DNA of 64,000 nucleotides from the NCBI GenBank assembly GCA_950106755.1, contig OX467082.1:11718001-11782000 (forward strand), in the 5' to 3' direction. A program made the position numbers and the translations under genes. This document shows, one piece after another, positions 12,650 to 25,724 of the stretch (within the stretch, counting starts at the first letter, position 1; each line of letters starts with the position of its first letter). This DNA comes from Climacium dendroides. Lineage: Eukaryota; Streptophyta; Bryopsida; Hypnales; Climaciaceae. Under the pieces are notes generated by a model. It was given only the letters and a program-made list of their open reading frames with translations, ran no database searches and was not told the origin of the DNA.

Positions 12650-14829
12650 CTATTCCATTGCAAAGTCAATTATTAGAATAGCAATAAAGGAATAGAATAG
12701 TAGTAGAGGAAAAAGAAAGAGGGAGAAGAGAAAAAGAAAAGAGATAGTTGGAAGTACAACTTCCTAATTTGTATTAATTTCACAACTTCTAGTGGTGAAC
12801 AAAAATCCAAAAAAAGATAAAACATGGTGAATGAAGATGGATTTGAAGGCATATTTGACCATCTCATAGATGAGGTCCCATCCAAGGCAAGTTACTCATT
12901 CCACCATCTTTTCTTTAATTTTCTTACTTAGTCACTTTAACTCTAAGTTGAACTTCAAGTTAGATTCAGAATGAGAGAGTGAGGTTAGGGTTTAGATGGT
13001 GGAAGGTGGCAGTAGAAGAAAATTAAGAAGAAATCTCAAGAATTGCTTTGAGCTATTAGAAGTTGAATTATACAATAATTGACTTGGATATGACGATAGG
13101 AAGTTTGCAATCGTCAATTATTTTGTTGAAGTTTGTAGCTAGTATTCTACTCCATAACAAAGTCAATTATTAGAATAACAATAATGGAATAGAAGAGGGA
13201 TTAGAAGGAAAAAAAAGTGGAAAAGAAACGAGGAGGAGTAGGAAAGATGGAAACTTAGAAAGAAATAGAAATTAGCTGAGAATTTCAAAAACTTGTACAC
13301 AAATTCTATACAAAATTAAATGATGAGCAAATCTTCAAAGAAAAGCAAGATGGCAACATCCTCAATTCTATTACTTCCAACCATTAATTGAAATATTTTT
13401 TTTGAGTTTTTACCAATTGTTTTCCTTTAACTCCCATGTTGAACTGTTTTTCAAATGCTAAGTCAAATTTTTGCTCTACTCCAAAATAGGTATTTTATAG
13501 ATTTTTTCACAGAGTTTTTTTTTTCCAATGTTTTCAAATTGCAACTAATTTTTTGCCCACTTTCCATCTACTAAGAATGAACTAACCGTCCATTCTCTTC
13601 AAACACTGCTTGCAACCACATTTGTGCAAGAACCTAACTGAACTTCATAAACTCCAGAGCAGCCACTAAAACCTACCTTCCCGGGTTAAAACAAATAAAA
13701 AACGGTGATAGTTTTATTATTATTACTCGCTTGTTCATTTAAGAAATATATTCTACACTATTGATAGATAAAAAATAAAAGAGCAAATCAAGAGGAATTT
13801 AATGCCAGTCATCCTGCCAGTAAACTCCTCACAAGATCAAAAGAAAATCACAGGTTCATGATGGTTTGCCAACTTGACAATCATACAGACAAAAGCTAAG
13901 CTAAGCTAGGAGGTGCCTTTCAAAAATTAAATTAAAGTATTAAAAAAAGAGACTAAGACAGAACATCCTTGAAACAGGGTCTCACCTTTCCAAAACCTAA
14001 TTTTATGCCATAGAATCAAGCATTAGATGAGATTTCAGCCCTATGAAGGGATGGTGAGTTCCCAACAGTTCTCAAACTACGAGAATTGCCCTACAGAGGG
14101 CCACGGCAGCTCGCTGACGTGGTTGAGAGACTATCAGGTTTGAAAAAAATAATTTTTTTCCAACTTATTTCTTCCTTTCAAGACTGTAAAATTTAATTTT
14201 TTTTTTGGGAACAACCGTTCACTAGAATTTGCGGGGGGACCAATTTCAGGAACGGGCCTAAAACGGCCCTCTCGGACCCCAGAAATCATCTAATGATATT
14301 AGTCATGTAGAATGAATTATAGACTAAACTATAGTGGTTATTAAGCCTATATAGAAACCAAAAAATATAAACCAAAAAATCACTTTAGTAGGTGGGTGGG
14401 AGGTACCATCACCAGTGAAATTAATTGTACAATTTGGACTCAAGTACCATAAGATAAGTCACATCAAGTGAATGTGTTGGGAGTTTAAAAGATTCACCCA
14501 TAATAAAATGGAATGTGTATGGCCCATGTATTGGGACTATAAAAAATATGTTTTAGAATATTGTAGACATAGAAGTAAAATCACATAGAAAAATTGTGCT
14601 TTGTAAAAATATATAGCCCATGAATACCCATTCTAGGTGCAAAAAATTGGAAGGCAATTTAAAGGCAAAAATCATAGTAAAATTAATAAATTTCCTATTG
14701 CCATAAAAATGTGAAAATTTTGCACTAATAGGTGAAAGGTCAAGGGGACTACTTTACTTGACTTAGCCATAAAAGTGAATAAAAAATATTGAACTAAAAT
14801 AGTTCAAAGGCTAAAGAAGAAGAAGAAGT
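12650..14829. other. Intergenic DNA, no gene seen
   Basis: A direct repeat (CAAAGTCAATTATTAGAATA) links 12660-12730 with 13155-13230, each followed by purine-rich DNA. No protein-like frame is present. Confidence 0.5.
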
Positions 14830-14831
14830 TA

Positions 14832-15172
14832 AGGTAGGAGGTCTATAAATGGACCATGTAAGGGTTTTGAAGAACTTAATTTTGGGGAGGCGAAACATCT
14901 TGAAATGTTTTTCAAGTAAATTTTCCCTGAAAGACAAGTGAAATTGACATCTAAATCAAGTCGTTTCATGTTTTTTTGGAGCTTTGTAGAATTAGTTATG
15001 AAATTTTGAAGTTGAAATGGCATAGGGCTCTAAAATGGCTCACTTCCTAAAATGTACATTGTCTGTACATTGTTGAAGGCTATGAAAAAGCAACATGTAC
15101 AAATATAAGGAAGTGAACCCTTTTAGAGCATGAGCCATTTTAGAGTCTAAGTCATTTTAGAACCTCCTACCT
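14832..15172. mobile_element. MITE with AGGTAGGAGGT ends, copy 1
   Basis: Inverted termini AGGTAGGAGGT and ACCTCCTACCT are flanked by TA on both sides. Related copies lie at 19323-19945 (partial, interrupted) and 44044-44353. No coding capacity is seen. Confidence 0.7.
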
Positions 15173-15174
15173 TA

Positions 15175-16270
15175 TACAAACACATAAACAATCAAAAGTT
15201 ATGATAACCTTACTATCATCCTATTTGATGTTTTTGTCAATACACTATTCATTCCTAATTACCAAACTATCACACGTGAAGGTCTGATTCGGCACTTGAA
15301 TTTCTAAATTCCCACATCAAATTCTCCGGGTCCATGTCACTTTGGACCATTCACAAAATGACATATGGTACTTTTTTAACAATAATGACTTAATTTCTAT
15401 CAAATCTAACCTAGATATAGGATACCATTAGTTACCCTATATGAAGGTCAAAGTCAGTATAAAATTAACACCTAAAAGATCAAAGCTTCTTTTTCTTCAA
15501 AAATTGCTCAAAACTGCCATTTCCAATGCAAAGAATAAAAAAAAATTTAAATGTTATTTTTCTTCTTCTTTATATCTAGGGGTAGGATCTTGTAGTTGAC
15601 TAGTATGAGAATATGTGGTAAAAATTATGAACAATTTGACTACAAAGGTTGCAAGAGAAATGTGTTCAAAGTGAAGTAATAATGTGATGACCACTCATAT
15701 AATTAACAATTTCCCCCATAAATTCTCATACTATTATAGCACAAGGTCAAGTTATACATTTGGATAGAGAAAAACATTAGAAAAAAAATGAGGCTACGGG
15801 AGGGCTGCTAATTTGGAGGGGGTGGAATGATTTCGAGTGCTAGCCCGTTGACTGCCCATCCATGTCCGAGTTGGCACTACTGGTGCCAACAAAACTTTGG
15901 AAAATCTAAAAAACTATGCTTCTTTAATTCCCCGTGTGCCAAAAGACTAGTAATAGACTTATGGTTTACACATTTTTTTCCTCCTAACTTAGATCAACCA
16001 AACAAATATTCAAAGAAACATTAAGATGATATACCAAACACCATGAGAATCTTTCGAATCAAAATCCCAATGTCATTTAACCCATCCAAAAAATAATTTT
16101 GGTAGACCTATAAGGGAATTGAGTAGGAAACATTTGGGGGAGTGAAGGTTGGAGATGTCATTTTTATATTGAAATTGAGTTTTCACCATGAATCCTCAAA
16201 GGATATGGGATAATTTGAAAATGAGTGCTAAACCACTTATTGTCAAAATGTCAAAATGATGTTTATGTAG
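15175..16270. other. Intergenic DNA, no gene seen
   Basis: AT-rich sequence without a supported gene. A small hairpin (TTGGCAC, five-base loop, GTGCCAA) lies at about 15871-15889. Confidence 0.5.
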
Positions 16271-16600
16271 AATTTCAGACCTCATTTAGTCATAATAGAA
16301 GAACTTTTTTTTAAAAACTTTAGATAAAAAAGGTGGGAAATCTATTTAAATTTCATCTCCAAAAATTCGTTTCATATTTCAAGACTTCAATCAAAAGTTA
16401 TGGACAAAATTTAAAGAGGATGTTTCAAGATGTAATATGTCCCTTCCAACCCCTCTTTGAAATGTCCATAACTTTTGATTGAAGTCTTGAAATATGAAAC
16501 GGATTTTTGGAGATGAAATTTAAATAGATTTTCCAACTTTTTTTAGTCTAAAGTTTTTGGAATTTTTTTATTTTACTATGACTAAATGAGGCCTGAAATT
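16271..16600. mobile_element. Long hairpin, probable foldback MITE
   Basis: The arms are about 135 bp each. TTTCAGACCTCATTTAGTCA on the left pairs with TGACTAAATGAGGCCTGAAA on the right, and the long inner stretch ending CAAAAGTTATGGAC also pairs. The loop is about 50-60 bp. No clear target duplication was found. Confidence 0.65.
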
Positions 16601-18621
16601 TTACTTTAAATAGAATTCTTGCTTTAATTTGACTTTACTAGAAGCGGTTGAGTTCCTACTAACTTTAATTTATTTATCCCACATTGTTTACTTTGCCTCC
16701 TACCATCCCAAATGTATATAAAGATTTGTCTTCTCACTCTTGATGTACAAATCATGAAAGGTGTTCAAATCACAATGAGGAAACTAAAGCATTAATTTTA
16801 GTGAGTGTAGAATATTCCACATCATTGTCTAAGGGAAGGCAATCCTTATTGCTGTTGAATGTTATATGTAGAAGTGGATCAATTGTAGTCAATATGGTTT
16901 AAGAATTCTGAACTTGTGGGGCTAGTTTGATTTGTGATTTCATCTGGACAATCCATTCTCGAGCCCGATTATGCATTGTCCATTCATCAAATTGAGCGGG
17001 TACAAGGGAATAGTGCACTTCTAAAAACCACCAAAGACGGTCAACAAATCTTCTTAACAGCCTTCTACAGGGCTCAATTTTTTTGTAATGATATCATTTA
17101 ACTCCTCAAGTCCCATTGTCCCTATTGGAGGGACAAAATGGATATTGGGCAAGCTCCTATGATCTCAATTTTTATTGAAACTTTTTTAAACTTTGTCATA
17201 AGATATAAAAACTTATGAAATTTTTAGGAATATAATTTTTATTTCAATTGGTGCATGGGAATAAAAGTTATGCCACAATAACCTCAAAACGGGGAGACCG
17301 CGTAGCAAAAAAAATCCACAAAAAGTTGAAATAAAAATTTAATATTTTTTTCTTGTAGATTATTTGCAGGCAATCACAGCAATTTCTTGAAAGAAATTTT
17401 TTTCTTTCACTTTGAATGCTAATATCTTTCAATCTATATGGTCAAAAATATTTTAAAAATTTATCACACAATCTATGAAAAGTGTAGAATAAGATCATTT
17501 GGTTAGATTCTAATTTATTTCAATTTATTTCATAGTTGAATGCAGTACAAGTGATAGTTTTGAGTGGTTTTGACAGAAAAATGGCCTTGGGATTTTAGAG
17601 GTTAAATTAAATTTTTTTTGGTCCCTTTGCATTAGAAATGGCAATTTTGGAGTGGTTATTGATGAAAACTAGTCATGAACTTTATAGGTTAAATGGACAA
17701 TATAATTTAGGGCAATCCTCGCGAGGTTAGTGGAGTCACATAACTTAATGAAGCCCATTTCAAGACAACACATGTCCAATAATATGAAAGCACATGCTCA
17801 TTGTGAGAAATGACATCCTTCACCACTCCCTTGACTTGACATGCTATTTCTCGTAACAAGTATCTCTACTCACATCACCTAGTGAAATTAGCTAGGTTGC
17901 CCCTCACTAATTTTTCTACATTTTATACTATATAAACATTTATTGTCACTGCACAAGAATGTAGTCATTTTCATGAACCTATAACCATGCATGTGACATG
18001 AGATGTTGCACCAAATCAGGGCTTGGTTCAAAGAATCACATGTGCCTCTACATGGACAAATGTTCGGTTATGAAAAAACAAACTTTTTATGGATAAGGCA
18101 ACCTAATTGTTGCAACAAACTCTCATAGAACCACCCATTTCCAACTAGGAATCCATACCTAGAATGTAGGTGCATCTATTTCTAGCCAAGGTAGGAACAA
18201 ATTTCCAATCAAAACTTGGGATGCTTCTTCTCCCTTTTCAAGGTTGGAACTAATAAGATCATGACACGTGTCTCAAAGTAGTGAGCAAGAAAGTAGGAAG
18301 TAGTGAGTGGAAAAATTGTTCTTGAATGATTGGAATTGGAAGAGTCCATATGTTGGGTATGGATGTAAGACAACTTTTGGCTTCCAAAATTCATAGTAAT
18401 TTCAATTCAAGGTGTAAATTTATCAAAAAAAAATTGCAATCCCTATGATTTCTATCTTCCTACATGACTAAATATTTACATTGCCTTGTATTGCTCCAGA
18501 ACATGCACAAAATTGCTTAAGTGGTAGACTACATGTGGTTCTACCACAATTTCATTATTTCCATGTAATCCATATCATTGCCCCCAACTTATAATTATGA
18601 AGTAAACAAAGTTATAATTAT
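16601..18621. repeat. Repeat-derived intergenic DNA
   Basis: The part 17890-18110 matches 56845-57050 in the ZMYND12-like gene intron (shared TTGCCCCTCACTAATTT and GGCTTGGTTCAAAGA). The part 16670-16760 has a TATATAAAG and a promoter-like layout that might belong to an old LTR, but I cannot see paired ends. Confidence 0.45.
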
Positions 18622-19025
18622 AGTAGTTGACCCATTTCCAACCATCACCCTCTTTCCAATCTAGAGGCTGATTTTTTTCTATGAACTTGTGTTTTCTTTC
18701 CCTAAAGTTGTGGTGGAGTTCAAGGAACAATTGTGGCGCATTATGATTGGCGGTAAGGCTGTCAATATTGCAACCAACCGTTGGTCAACTTTGCAATCGG
18801 CCTATAGTCAGAAATTGAAAGATCTACATTACCATTACAAGTCAAAGAGAATCTTTCACTAAAAAATTCACAATAATTATATTTTGTATAATAAAAATTC
18901 TGATAAAAATATACAATCCTTCCCAATACTCTACTTTTTGTACATGGGAAAAATTCCGCACTCGCAAAACCTGCGCTCCAAATATGCATAATTGCTTTTA
19001 AGTGGTTGGAAATGGGTCAGCTACT
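18622..19025. mobile_element. MITE related to the one at 10315-10694
   Basis: The ends are AGTAGTTGACCCATTTCC and GGAAATGGGTCAGCTACT. Internal sequence (CAACCAACCGTTGG and GGCGCATTATGATTGG) matches the reverse complement of 10520-10590, so both are members of one family. The target duplication is unclear. Confidence 0.6.
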
Positions 19026-19322
19026 TTACATATGGTGTGACGGAGATCAAATGATGGCCTGCGGGCACCCATGTGGCTACGCCCACATGAAGTGAATCCC
19101 AACTCTTTGTGCAAGAAATTTCCATTCATTTAATTTGCTTTGCTTCCCCCAAAATGCCTGCTGCTGCTCCACTGCTGCTGCAGTTTCAGAGATCTTGAAT
19201 CCTAACAGCAACTGAAGCAGGACAATTGTGTGATGAGTAACTCAGGTACCACTCCAGTTTGGGTGCATTCAGGTCTTCATTTACCGTCTTGGCAGAAAAG
19301 GATGAAGATGGCACTTAACTTA

Positions 19323-19945
19323 AGGTAGGACCATGTAAGAGCATCCTCAATGCTACACTCACGAAAATACACTGTAACGGTATATGCAGTTTCTATTCCT
19401 GTCCCCTTTTTTTCACTGTGGCTTTTCCCGTCTTAAGCTCCTCAATGCTACAACGGTATTTGGAACCCTACAACACTGCGATGGTGGAAGTTGCTTGACG
19501 TGGTGGCTTGGAGGCGAAGTGCGATGGAGCGGGGGTAGAAAAATTCTTTCCCTTTCGTGCCCTTTGAGACTCTGTTGTCGCCATGATTTCGTTGACCAAG
19601 GGGATTTCGTTGACCAAGGGGTGCAGAGGAACTTGGAGGGCACAACAAAGGAACAATTCTTGCCGTGCGAGAGTCAAAAAGTGCCGAGCGCGGGAAGGTA
19701 ATGTGAGAAGTGCCGTTAGCATTGGGGTGGGTTTTCGTTGCCATTTTGGGAACCACACAAAAGTTACCGTTGTTGTGGCTTCTTTCAGAGTGGATTGAGG
19801 ATGCTCTTAGGGCTAGAACTCAATTTGGGGGAGGTGAAATATCTTGGAATATTTTTCAGTAAGTTTTTCTTGAAAGGCAAGCGAAATTGGCATCTAACCC
19901 AAGTCGTTTCACATTTTTTGGAATTTCATACTAAGATTTAACTTC
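19323..19945. mobile_element. AGGTAGGA-end MITE, copy 2, split by another MITE
   Basis: The left end AGGTAGGACCATG and the inner part at 19808-19945 (ACTCAATTTGGGGGAGGTG, AAGTCGTTTCACATTTTT) match copy 1 at 14832. The element at 19338-19807 sits between them. The right terminus is missing. Confidence 0.6.
19338..19807. mobile_element. GC-richer MITE with AGAGCATCCTCAAT ends
   Basis: Termini AGAGCATCCTCAAT and ATTGAGGATGCTCT are flanked by TA. The uninterrupted copy at 14832 provides the empty site. The frames of about 100 codons on both strands here result from the higher GC content and show no domain; I treat them as non-coding. Confidence 0.7.
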
Positions 19946-20064
19946 ATGGTAAACTTTGGAATTTCATACTAAGATTTAATTTCATGGTAAACTTTGGAAT
20001 TTCATACTAAGATTTAACTTCATGGTAAACTTTGGAATTTCATACTAAGATTTAATATTTTGAA
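19917..20064. repeat. 38 bp tandem repeat, about 3.8 copies
   Basis: The unit contains GGAATTTCATACTAAGATTT followed by AACTTCATGGTAAACTTT. Copies differ by one or two bases. The array grows out of the interior of the split MITE at its left. Confidence 0.9.
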
Positions 20065-21084
20065 TCCCTCAAAAATGTTTATATTATGATATTTTTTGAA
20101 TATTTTTGCACCCAAGAATTAAAAGTAGAAGGACCAACTTGAGTGTAGCCAAAACGTCAACTTGAATTAACCCCTAACTTCCCAACCAACCAATATGGTC
20201 GATTAAAATTTTCAAGCTCATTTTGGTATGAGGAGTTAAATTCTTTTGACCATTTCAAAAAAAATTTATGGACAGTTTTGAAGGTTAATTATTAGACATT
20301 TCATTTTTCATTGGAAAAGGTAAATATTTGATTTTTGAGAGGTCTTCAAACACATACATGTACCATTAGTCAAGAGTAAAGCTTGCCAATTTTACGTCAT
20401 TTCCTAACTTTTGAGCAAAGTTTGCCAATTTAACTTAATTTGAGATCTAAATTTTTTTGGTATCCATTTGTTTTGAAAAAGGTTCCAATGGAAAGAGTAA
20501 AGTGTTTTCATGATTCTCATTGTTGAAAGTTTGAACATGTAAGAGTTGATTTCTAGTTATTTGCAATTTCTACTTATAAAAAAATTGCATTCAATAGTTG
20601 TAGAGGCAGATTGTGTAACGGGTTTGATAGCTCTTAATTTCAAGTGATGGTTTTTGGAAGTGCATTTTAATGTTCTAACACAATTTTTAATTGTTCATAT
20701 CACTTCCAATCCCCAAAACTCTTAAATGCAAATTTCTCAAACATTGTAGGAAGGGGCAACATACTAAAAGTAGGATAATTACATTTCTCTTGTTATAATT
20801 TCAAAACTTTTATATAATTATACACTTAAAATTGGTAGACACACTAATAAGAAAGCTCTCTAAACATTAATACATATTTTGAAAAAAACACAATTTGCTT
20901 CATTGGGGATATCTACAACCATGTTCCTTTTTCTATAGGAAAACACACTTTAGGAGGCTCACGCATTTAGAGGATAACAAGGGCTTTAAGTTCCAACTAC
21001 TTTTGTACTTAAATTTTAAAAAACACCACAAACATCTTTTTTATGTGCTCATTTACATGCTTGAATTGGGTATCAATAAATCAT
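20065..21084. other. AT-rich intergenic DNA, no gene seen
   Basis: No protein-like frame or clear repeat structure was recognised. Confidence 0.45.
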
Positions 21085-21790
21085 GAAATTGTTGTACTTA
21101 AAAGAACCAAATTGATCATTTAAGTCATACATTTTACACATAAGTGTCTAGAAAGATTTAATGTGCAAGTTCTAAATTTCTTCAACATCTTAAAAGTGTG
21201 AAATTATTCAATTTATACAATTTTTGTATAAATTTAAAGCCTAAATTTTAAAAAACTGATTGTGTTATGCTTTAAAGAACCAAATTGATAAAAATCTTAA
21301 AATTTGTAAAGAAGTGTTTAGAAATAAACTAAGCAAAAAGTTCCAAATGTTATTAATATATGAAATCCATGATAATATTAAACTCATGTAATTGTTTCCA
21401 TAATTAAAAATGTGGATAAAAAACAAAATCATTATTTTGTTATGCTTCAAAAAGCCAAATTAATAAAAGTCATAAAGCTTACATGCAATTGTATGAAAAA
21501 ATGCAATAAGCGTTCTAAATTTCCTAGACATCTTGAATACATGAAATTATTCAATTTATTCAAATTTTATATAAATTTAAAGTCTAAATTACAAAGAATC
21601 TTAATTGCGACAACTCTTAAAGAACCAAATTCATAAAATTCATAAAATTTGTATGCAAGTGTATAAAAGAAACTAACCAACAAGCTCTTAATGTGTTAAA
21701 ATGTGGAATCCATGAGAATATTAAATTCATGGAATTGTTTCAATAATTTCAAAGTTCAAATTTCAACCTATAGATCATCTATGATAGTCT
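21085..21790. repeat. Satellite-like array, ~172 bp monomers in ~345 bp dimers
   Basis: The motif AAGAACCAAATT(G/C)AT or a variant recurs at about 21104, 21276, 21450 and 21620. Units 1 and 3 share GAAATTATTCAATTTAT. Units 2 and 4 share AATCCATGA(T/G)AATATTAAA. This gives an A-B-A-B order. The monomer length and AT content resemble centromeric or subtelomeric satellites, but only four units are present. Confidence 0.7.
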
Positions 21791-24700
21791 TTTATTCATT
21801 GAGAATCTTCAAATTTCATCCAAATTCATCTAGATTATATATATACACACATATACATATGTTTATTTGTTGAAGCTTATATATGTCCACTTTTTACAAT
21901 ACCAATGGGGTTTGGTCTTCAATGATGTAAAACAACAAGCACTAAAATGTGAAGTCATTGTGGCTCAAAAAAGAAGCATTGACAATTTTTGAGTGATTTT
22001 TAAAACCAATCAAACTAATCAAATTGTAATTTGTACCTACAAGAGTGGCTAGCTTCAAAATTTAAAAACTTCCAAACCATAATTGCTTTTTGCTTCAAGT
22101 GTTTATAGGACAATAATATATGGATGACACTACAACATTTGTGTTCACTTATTGGATTTTTTTCACTCATTTTAGAGTATGGTGCATGGAGTGAAACTAA
22201 ACAAAAAGAAAACTCAATTTTTAGAGTTTCTATAGATTTAGGCATATTTCCACTTTGGCTTTCTATAGTAGGAGAGTTCCTTACACCTAAGGTAGTTGTG
22301 ATTCTAGGGATGGTACTAGACTTTGGAATGCCACAACTTACCCCTATAAGGATGCTATAAGCCTAAAAGGTTGATAGATGACTTCACTATTAATTATAGA
22401 AACAAAAAATACACCCATTGTTCCAATAATTAAAGTATTTTAATAACTACCTTGGTAGTCGGGGGTCACATCCTTCCATGGTTAACATATCTAGTCAATA
22501 TGTTCAATTTAACATCCCCATGCAATTTGTTAAGTGCATGCTACTAGTCCTACTTCTCCGATCTTGCCTCACTTCAAAGTTAAGTATAAGTTCCTACCCC
22601 AACCTACCCTTTGAGTTCATGTTTCTAAATATATGCTTGTAACTTATCAATTGGGTGTCCAATTGCTACAAAAACTATTTATTCATGAAACTCTTGCAAA
22701 ACTATATCTCCTAATTTTTTTTTCCAGAAATTGAGACTATAGGAATTCACACAAACTCCATTTTGTTCCCTGAGAGGACAATGGCTTTAAACCATCTCCA
22801 AATCTCCTCTTAGACCTCCTTAAATTATCTTCTTGGCCGTTCATTATTTTGAGCCTGGTCCTTCCTACCCCATGTCCATATTTTTATATCCGTGCTTTTA
22901 AGTTAGGATGTTTATTTTGTTTTGTTTATTTGTTACAGTGAAATCTCTTGTACCATGTGTCTCCTGGTTGTCTCCTTCTTACCCTTGGAAAGTCTTGAGC
23001 AAGGAGTGCACAAACTTTGTTTCATAGTGTTTGGACATAGGGTGTGAAAGATATTGAATTTTGAAGTTTTTACAAATTATAAACCTTTTTTAAAATTTTA
23101 TTTTGACATTGGCAACATCATAGGGCATACTAAGTTGTTTGTTATATTTTGTTTGTTATATTTTGTTTGTTGTGGTGAGATCTTTGGAATCGTACATCTT
23201 GGTTGCATTCTTTGTACTGTTAAGAAGCTCTATATGAGGACGGGTGCACAGACTTTGTTTTGTGGTGTTCCGATTCACAATAGAAAAGATAGTGAATTAT
23301 GAATTTTTTATGAATCAATAAAAAATTAAAAAACTACTTTTATTTTTACTTTTGTTATATTGTGGCAACAACATAGTGCATATTAGTAATTTTTGAGAAT
23401 GTCATGTTTTGTAGTTTCAGTAATGAGTCCTCAAAGATAGTAGACTATCTTTTGAGTGGATAGTGAGAGAATGTGAATTTTAAAGAAAAACATCAAAAGG
23501 GGTACAAATCATTTTCAAAGGGTACAAGTAGCATTCAACCATTGGCCATTGAACTTTTTTCAAAAATGTGCAAGGGGGTACATATGTCCCTTTACCATTG
23601 GTTGAAAAATTGACATGGGTGCTTGTGACACGCACACTCCAATCCCATTTTTGTGACATGTGCTTTACTTGCAAACAATAAGGGACAATGTATGGCCATA
23701 TGCATACATGTATATCTTATACATATTCTGTATGTATTCCATATATATTTTATATGTTGTACATATTCTATATTCTATATCTACATTATGTATCCGTATT
23801 TATATCCCATAGTATTCATATTTCAAAGTATCCATATCCATATTATTTATTTTTTAAGATCAATGGCATTGGAAGGGGGGGATTTTGTTTACAAGATCAA
23901 TGGTTCTTGGTTTTTATAAAGAGAGGGCGTGTGTTAATTGCAATCAGAGGGGGGATGCATCATCACAAGAGATAGTCAACTCCAAATTAAACTCAAATAA
24001 AAGTTATCTAATGTTTTTATCCATTTATGCAAAGGGTTTGGATTTTGATCACTTATTCTCAATGCATTGTGATTTAAATCGTTAAAGACCAGGGCACATT
24101 TTGGGTAGATATTGTCAAAAACTGGCACTTTTGAAAGCAGTGAGTTTTTTTTTTTTTTTTTTTTTTTTCCCCTTTTTAACAAAAAAAATTCAACCATACA
24201 AATTTGTACTTGACTACTATGGAATATATGGATAAAATTTCAGAAACTTTGATTGTGTAGATTGAAAAATTATACCATTTGAAGTTAGAAAAAAAACAAA
24301 AAAAAACACCCTTTGTTTTTGGCCTTGCTTGGTAATGTCAACTTAGATTTTGGCACTATGGATGGATTATTTTTTTGACAATTATATTCTATATCACATT
24401 TAGGGTTACATACCAACCAAAGTAGTCACATACCAACCAAACTTTAGAAGTAGAGGAGGAGTTTTGCACATTTTGCCCTAAGTTGCCCCATGTTGCCTCC
24501 ATTGCCTACAAAGTTTAGGACAACATAACTTTCAACCCACGTGCCAAATTGAAAAATAAATAAAATCTATGCTCCTACAAAGGAGGTACATGTTCACACC
24601 TTGTGTCAAAAATTTATGAGCATCCATTGAAACCTAACCATGTGTGAACCTACCCATGATCTCTTGCGTATATTGAACAATCACTTGGACCTGAAAGGTG

Positions 24701-25666
24701 GGTTAAAAGTCAATCATCCCACCTCCAAACTCAATTTTCTAACTCCAACTAAGGTTACAGTATATTCTTGGGATATTATTATTTCAAGTTTCAATGTCCA
24801 AAGGACTGGCCAGAACCCAGTGCCCCAAATGTGCTTGGATATGAGTGAGTGAGCAGAGGAGGATATTCTGAGCGCGGAGTATTTCTTGAGGTTCCCATTG
24901 GGAGTGCTCAATGTCCAAGAATGTTATGGGGGTCTCCCCTCATAACCGAGTTGTCCAGTACAGTGCCTTGTCTTATGCCAATCAAATCTCACTTCCAAGT
25001 GCACCCCAAAATTTTAAAAATGCTAAGTTAATGGGTATAGGGTTTGCCTGCATGTTGGCCTTTCCACAGCATTAACTTCCGTGTTGCACTGTTGTCAATG
25101 TGTTTTTGCCTCCCTGCCACTGTTTGCCGAGTCCCAAGGTTTCCGGCAACATTTGGACTTTCCAGTGAGGCAAGAATTCGAGTACCTTGGTTGCATGTTG
25201 TGAGGGCCAAGGGCCAACAAACTGAAGGTCAAGCTGTTGTAGCTGCTGCTCCACTGTGCACAGTACCCAACACAACTGAACTGAAGAGCTGAAGGAAACC
25301 GCCATTTTCCTTTCTGATTTCACACACAGTACTGGAGTAAGTTGTCAAACTCTTTTTTAACAATTGCAAAGAAACAGAGCCTACAGATGGTTCTATTTTA
25401 CTTCATCTCAGTCCAGAAACCATGAGATTGCTATGGCTCTATTGGCTCATTCAGTATGGAAAGGACAGTTTGGATAAAAGGTGAATAAAAATGCCTATTT
25501 TGGCAGTCGCTAGAAACAAGCAGCTGTGCTCTGTCCCTGTAGGATTGGCACACTTTTCGAGTAAGGTACTGAACTTACTCAAACTTCCTCGCATGTAAGC
25601 TTCACTTATGCTGATGCAAAGCCTCCTTCATAAAAAAAAATTAGTAGGAAACTGAGTAAGTGAGTT
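21791..25666. other. Intergenic DNA with simple repeats, no gene seen
   Basis: A diverged pair of about 150 bp blocks lies at 22920-23060 and 23150-23310. TAT-rich DNA lies at 23700-23850 and a run of about 24 T at 24145-24168. The stretch 25040-25300 is less AT-rich with overlapping frames on both strands, but no domain is recognisable. Confidence 0.5.
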
Positions 25667-25724
25667 AGGGTGATCCACTTTTTTTTTTTTTTTTTTTTGA
25701 CAGACAGACAGGGTGGTCCACTTT
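25667..25724. mobile_element. Tiny poly(A)-tailed insertion with 15 bp direct repeats
   Basis: AGGGTGATCCACTTT (25667-25681) and AGGGTGGTCCACTTT (25710-25724) flank a run of about 17 T followed by GACAGACAGAC. Read on the minus strand this is GTCTGTCTGTC plus a poly(A) tail between target duplications, as expected for a severely 5'-truncated LINE or SINE insertion. Confidence 0.55.

Noticed and set aside
16670..16790. Possible solo LTR with TATATAAAG
   Set aside because: No TG...CA ends or target duplication could be found.
19384..19758. Overlapping frames of about 100 codons on both strands
   Set aside because: They lie inside a TA-flanked MITE of higher GC content, occur on both strands and show no domain.
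24145..24168. Poly-T run as a retroposon tail
   Set aside because: No flanking target duplication was seen, unlike the run at 25682.
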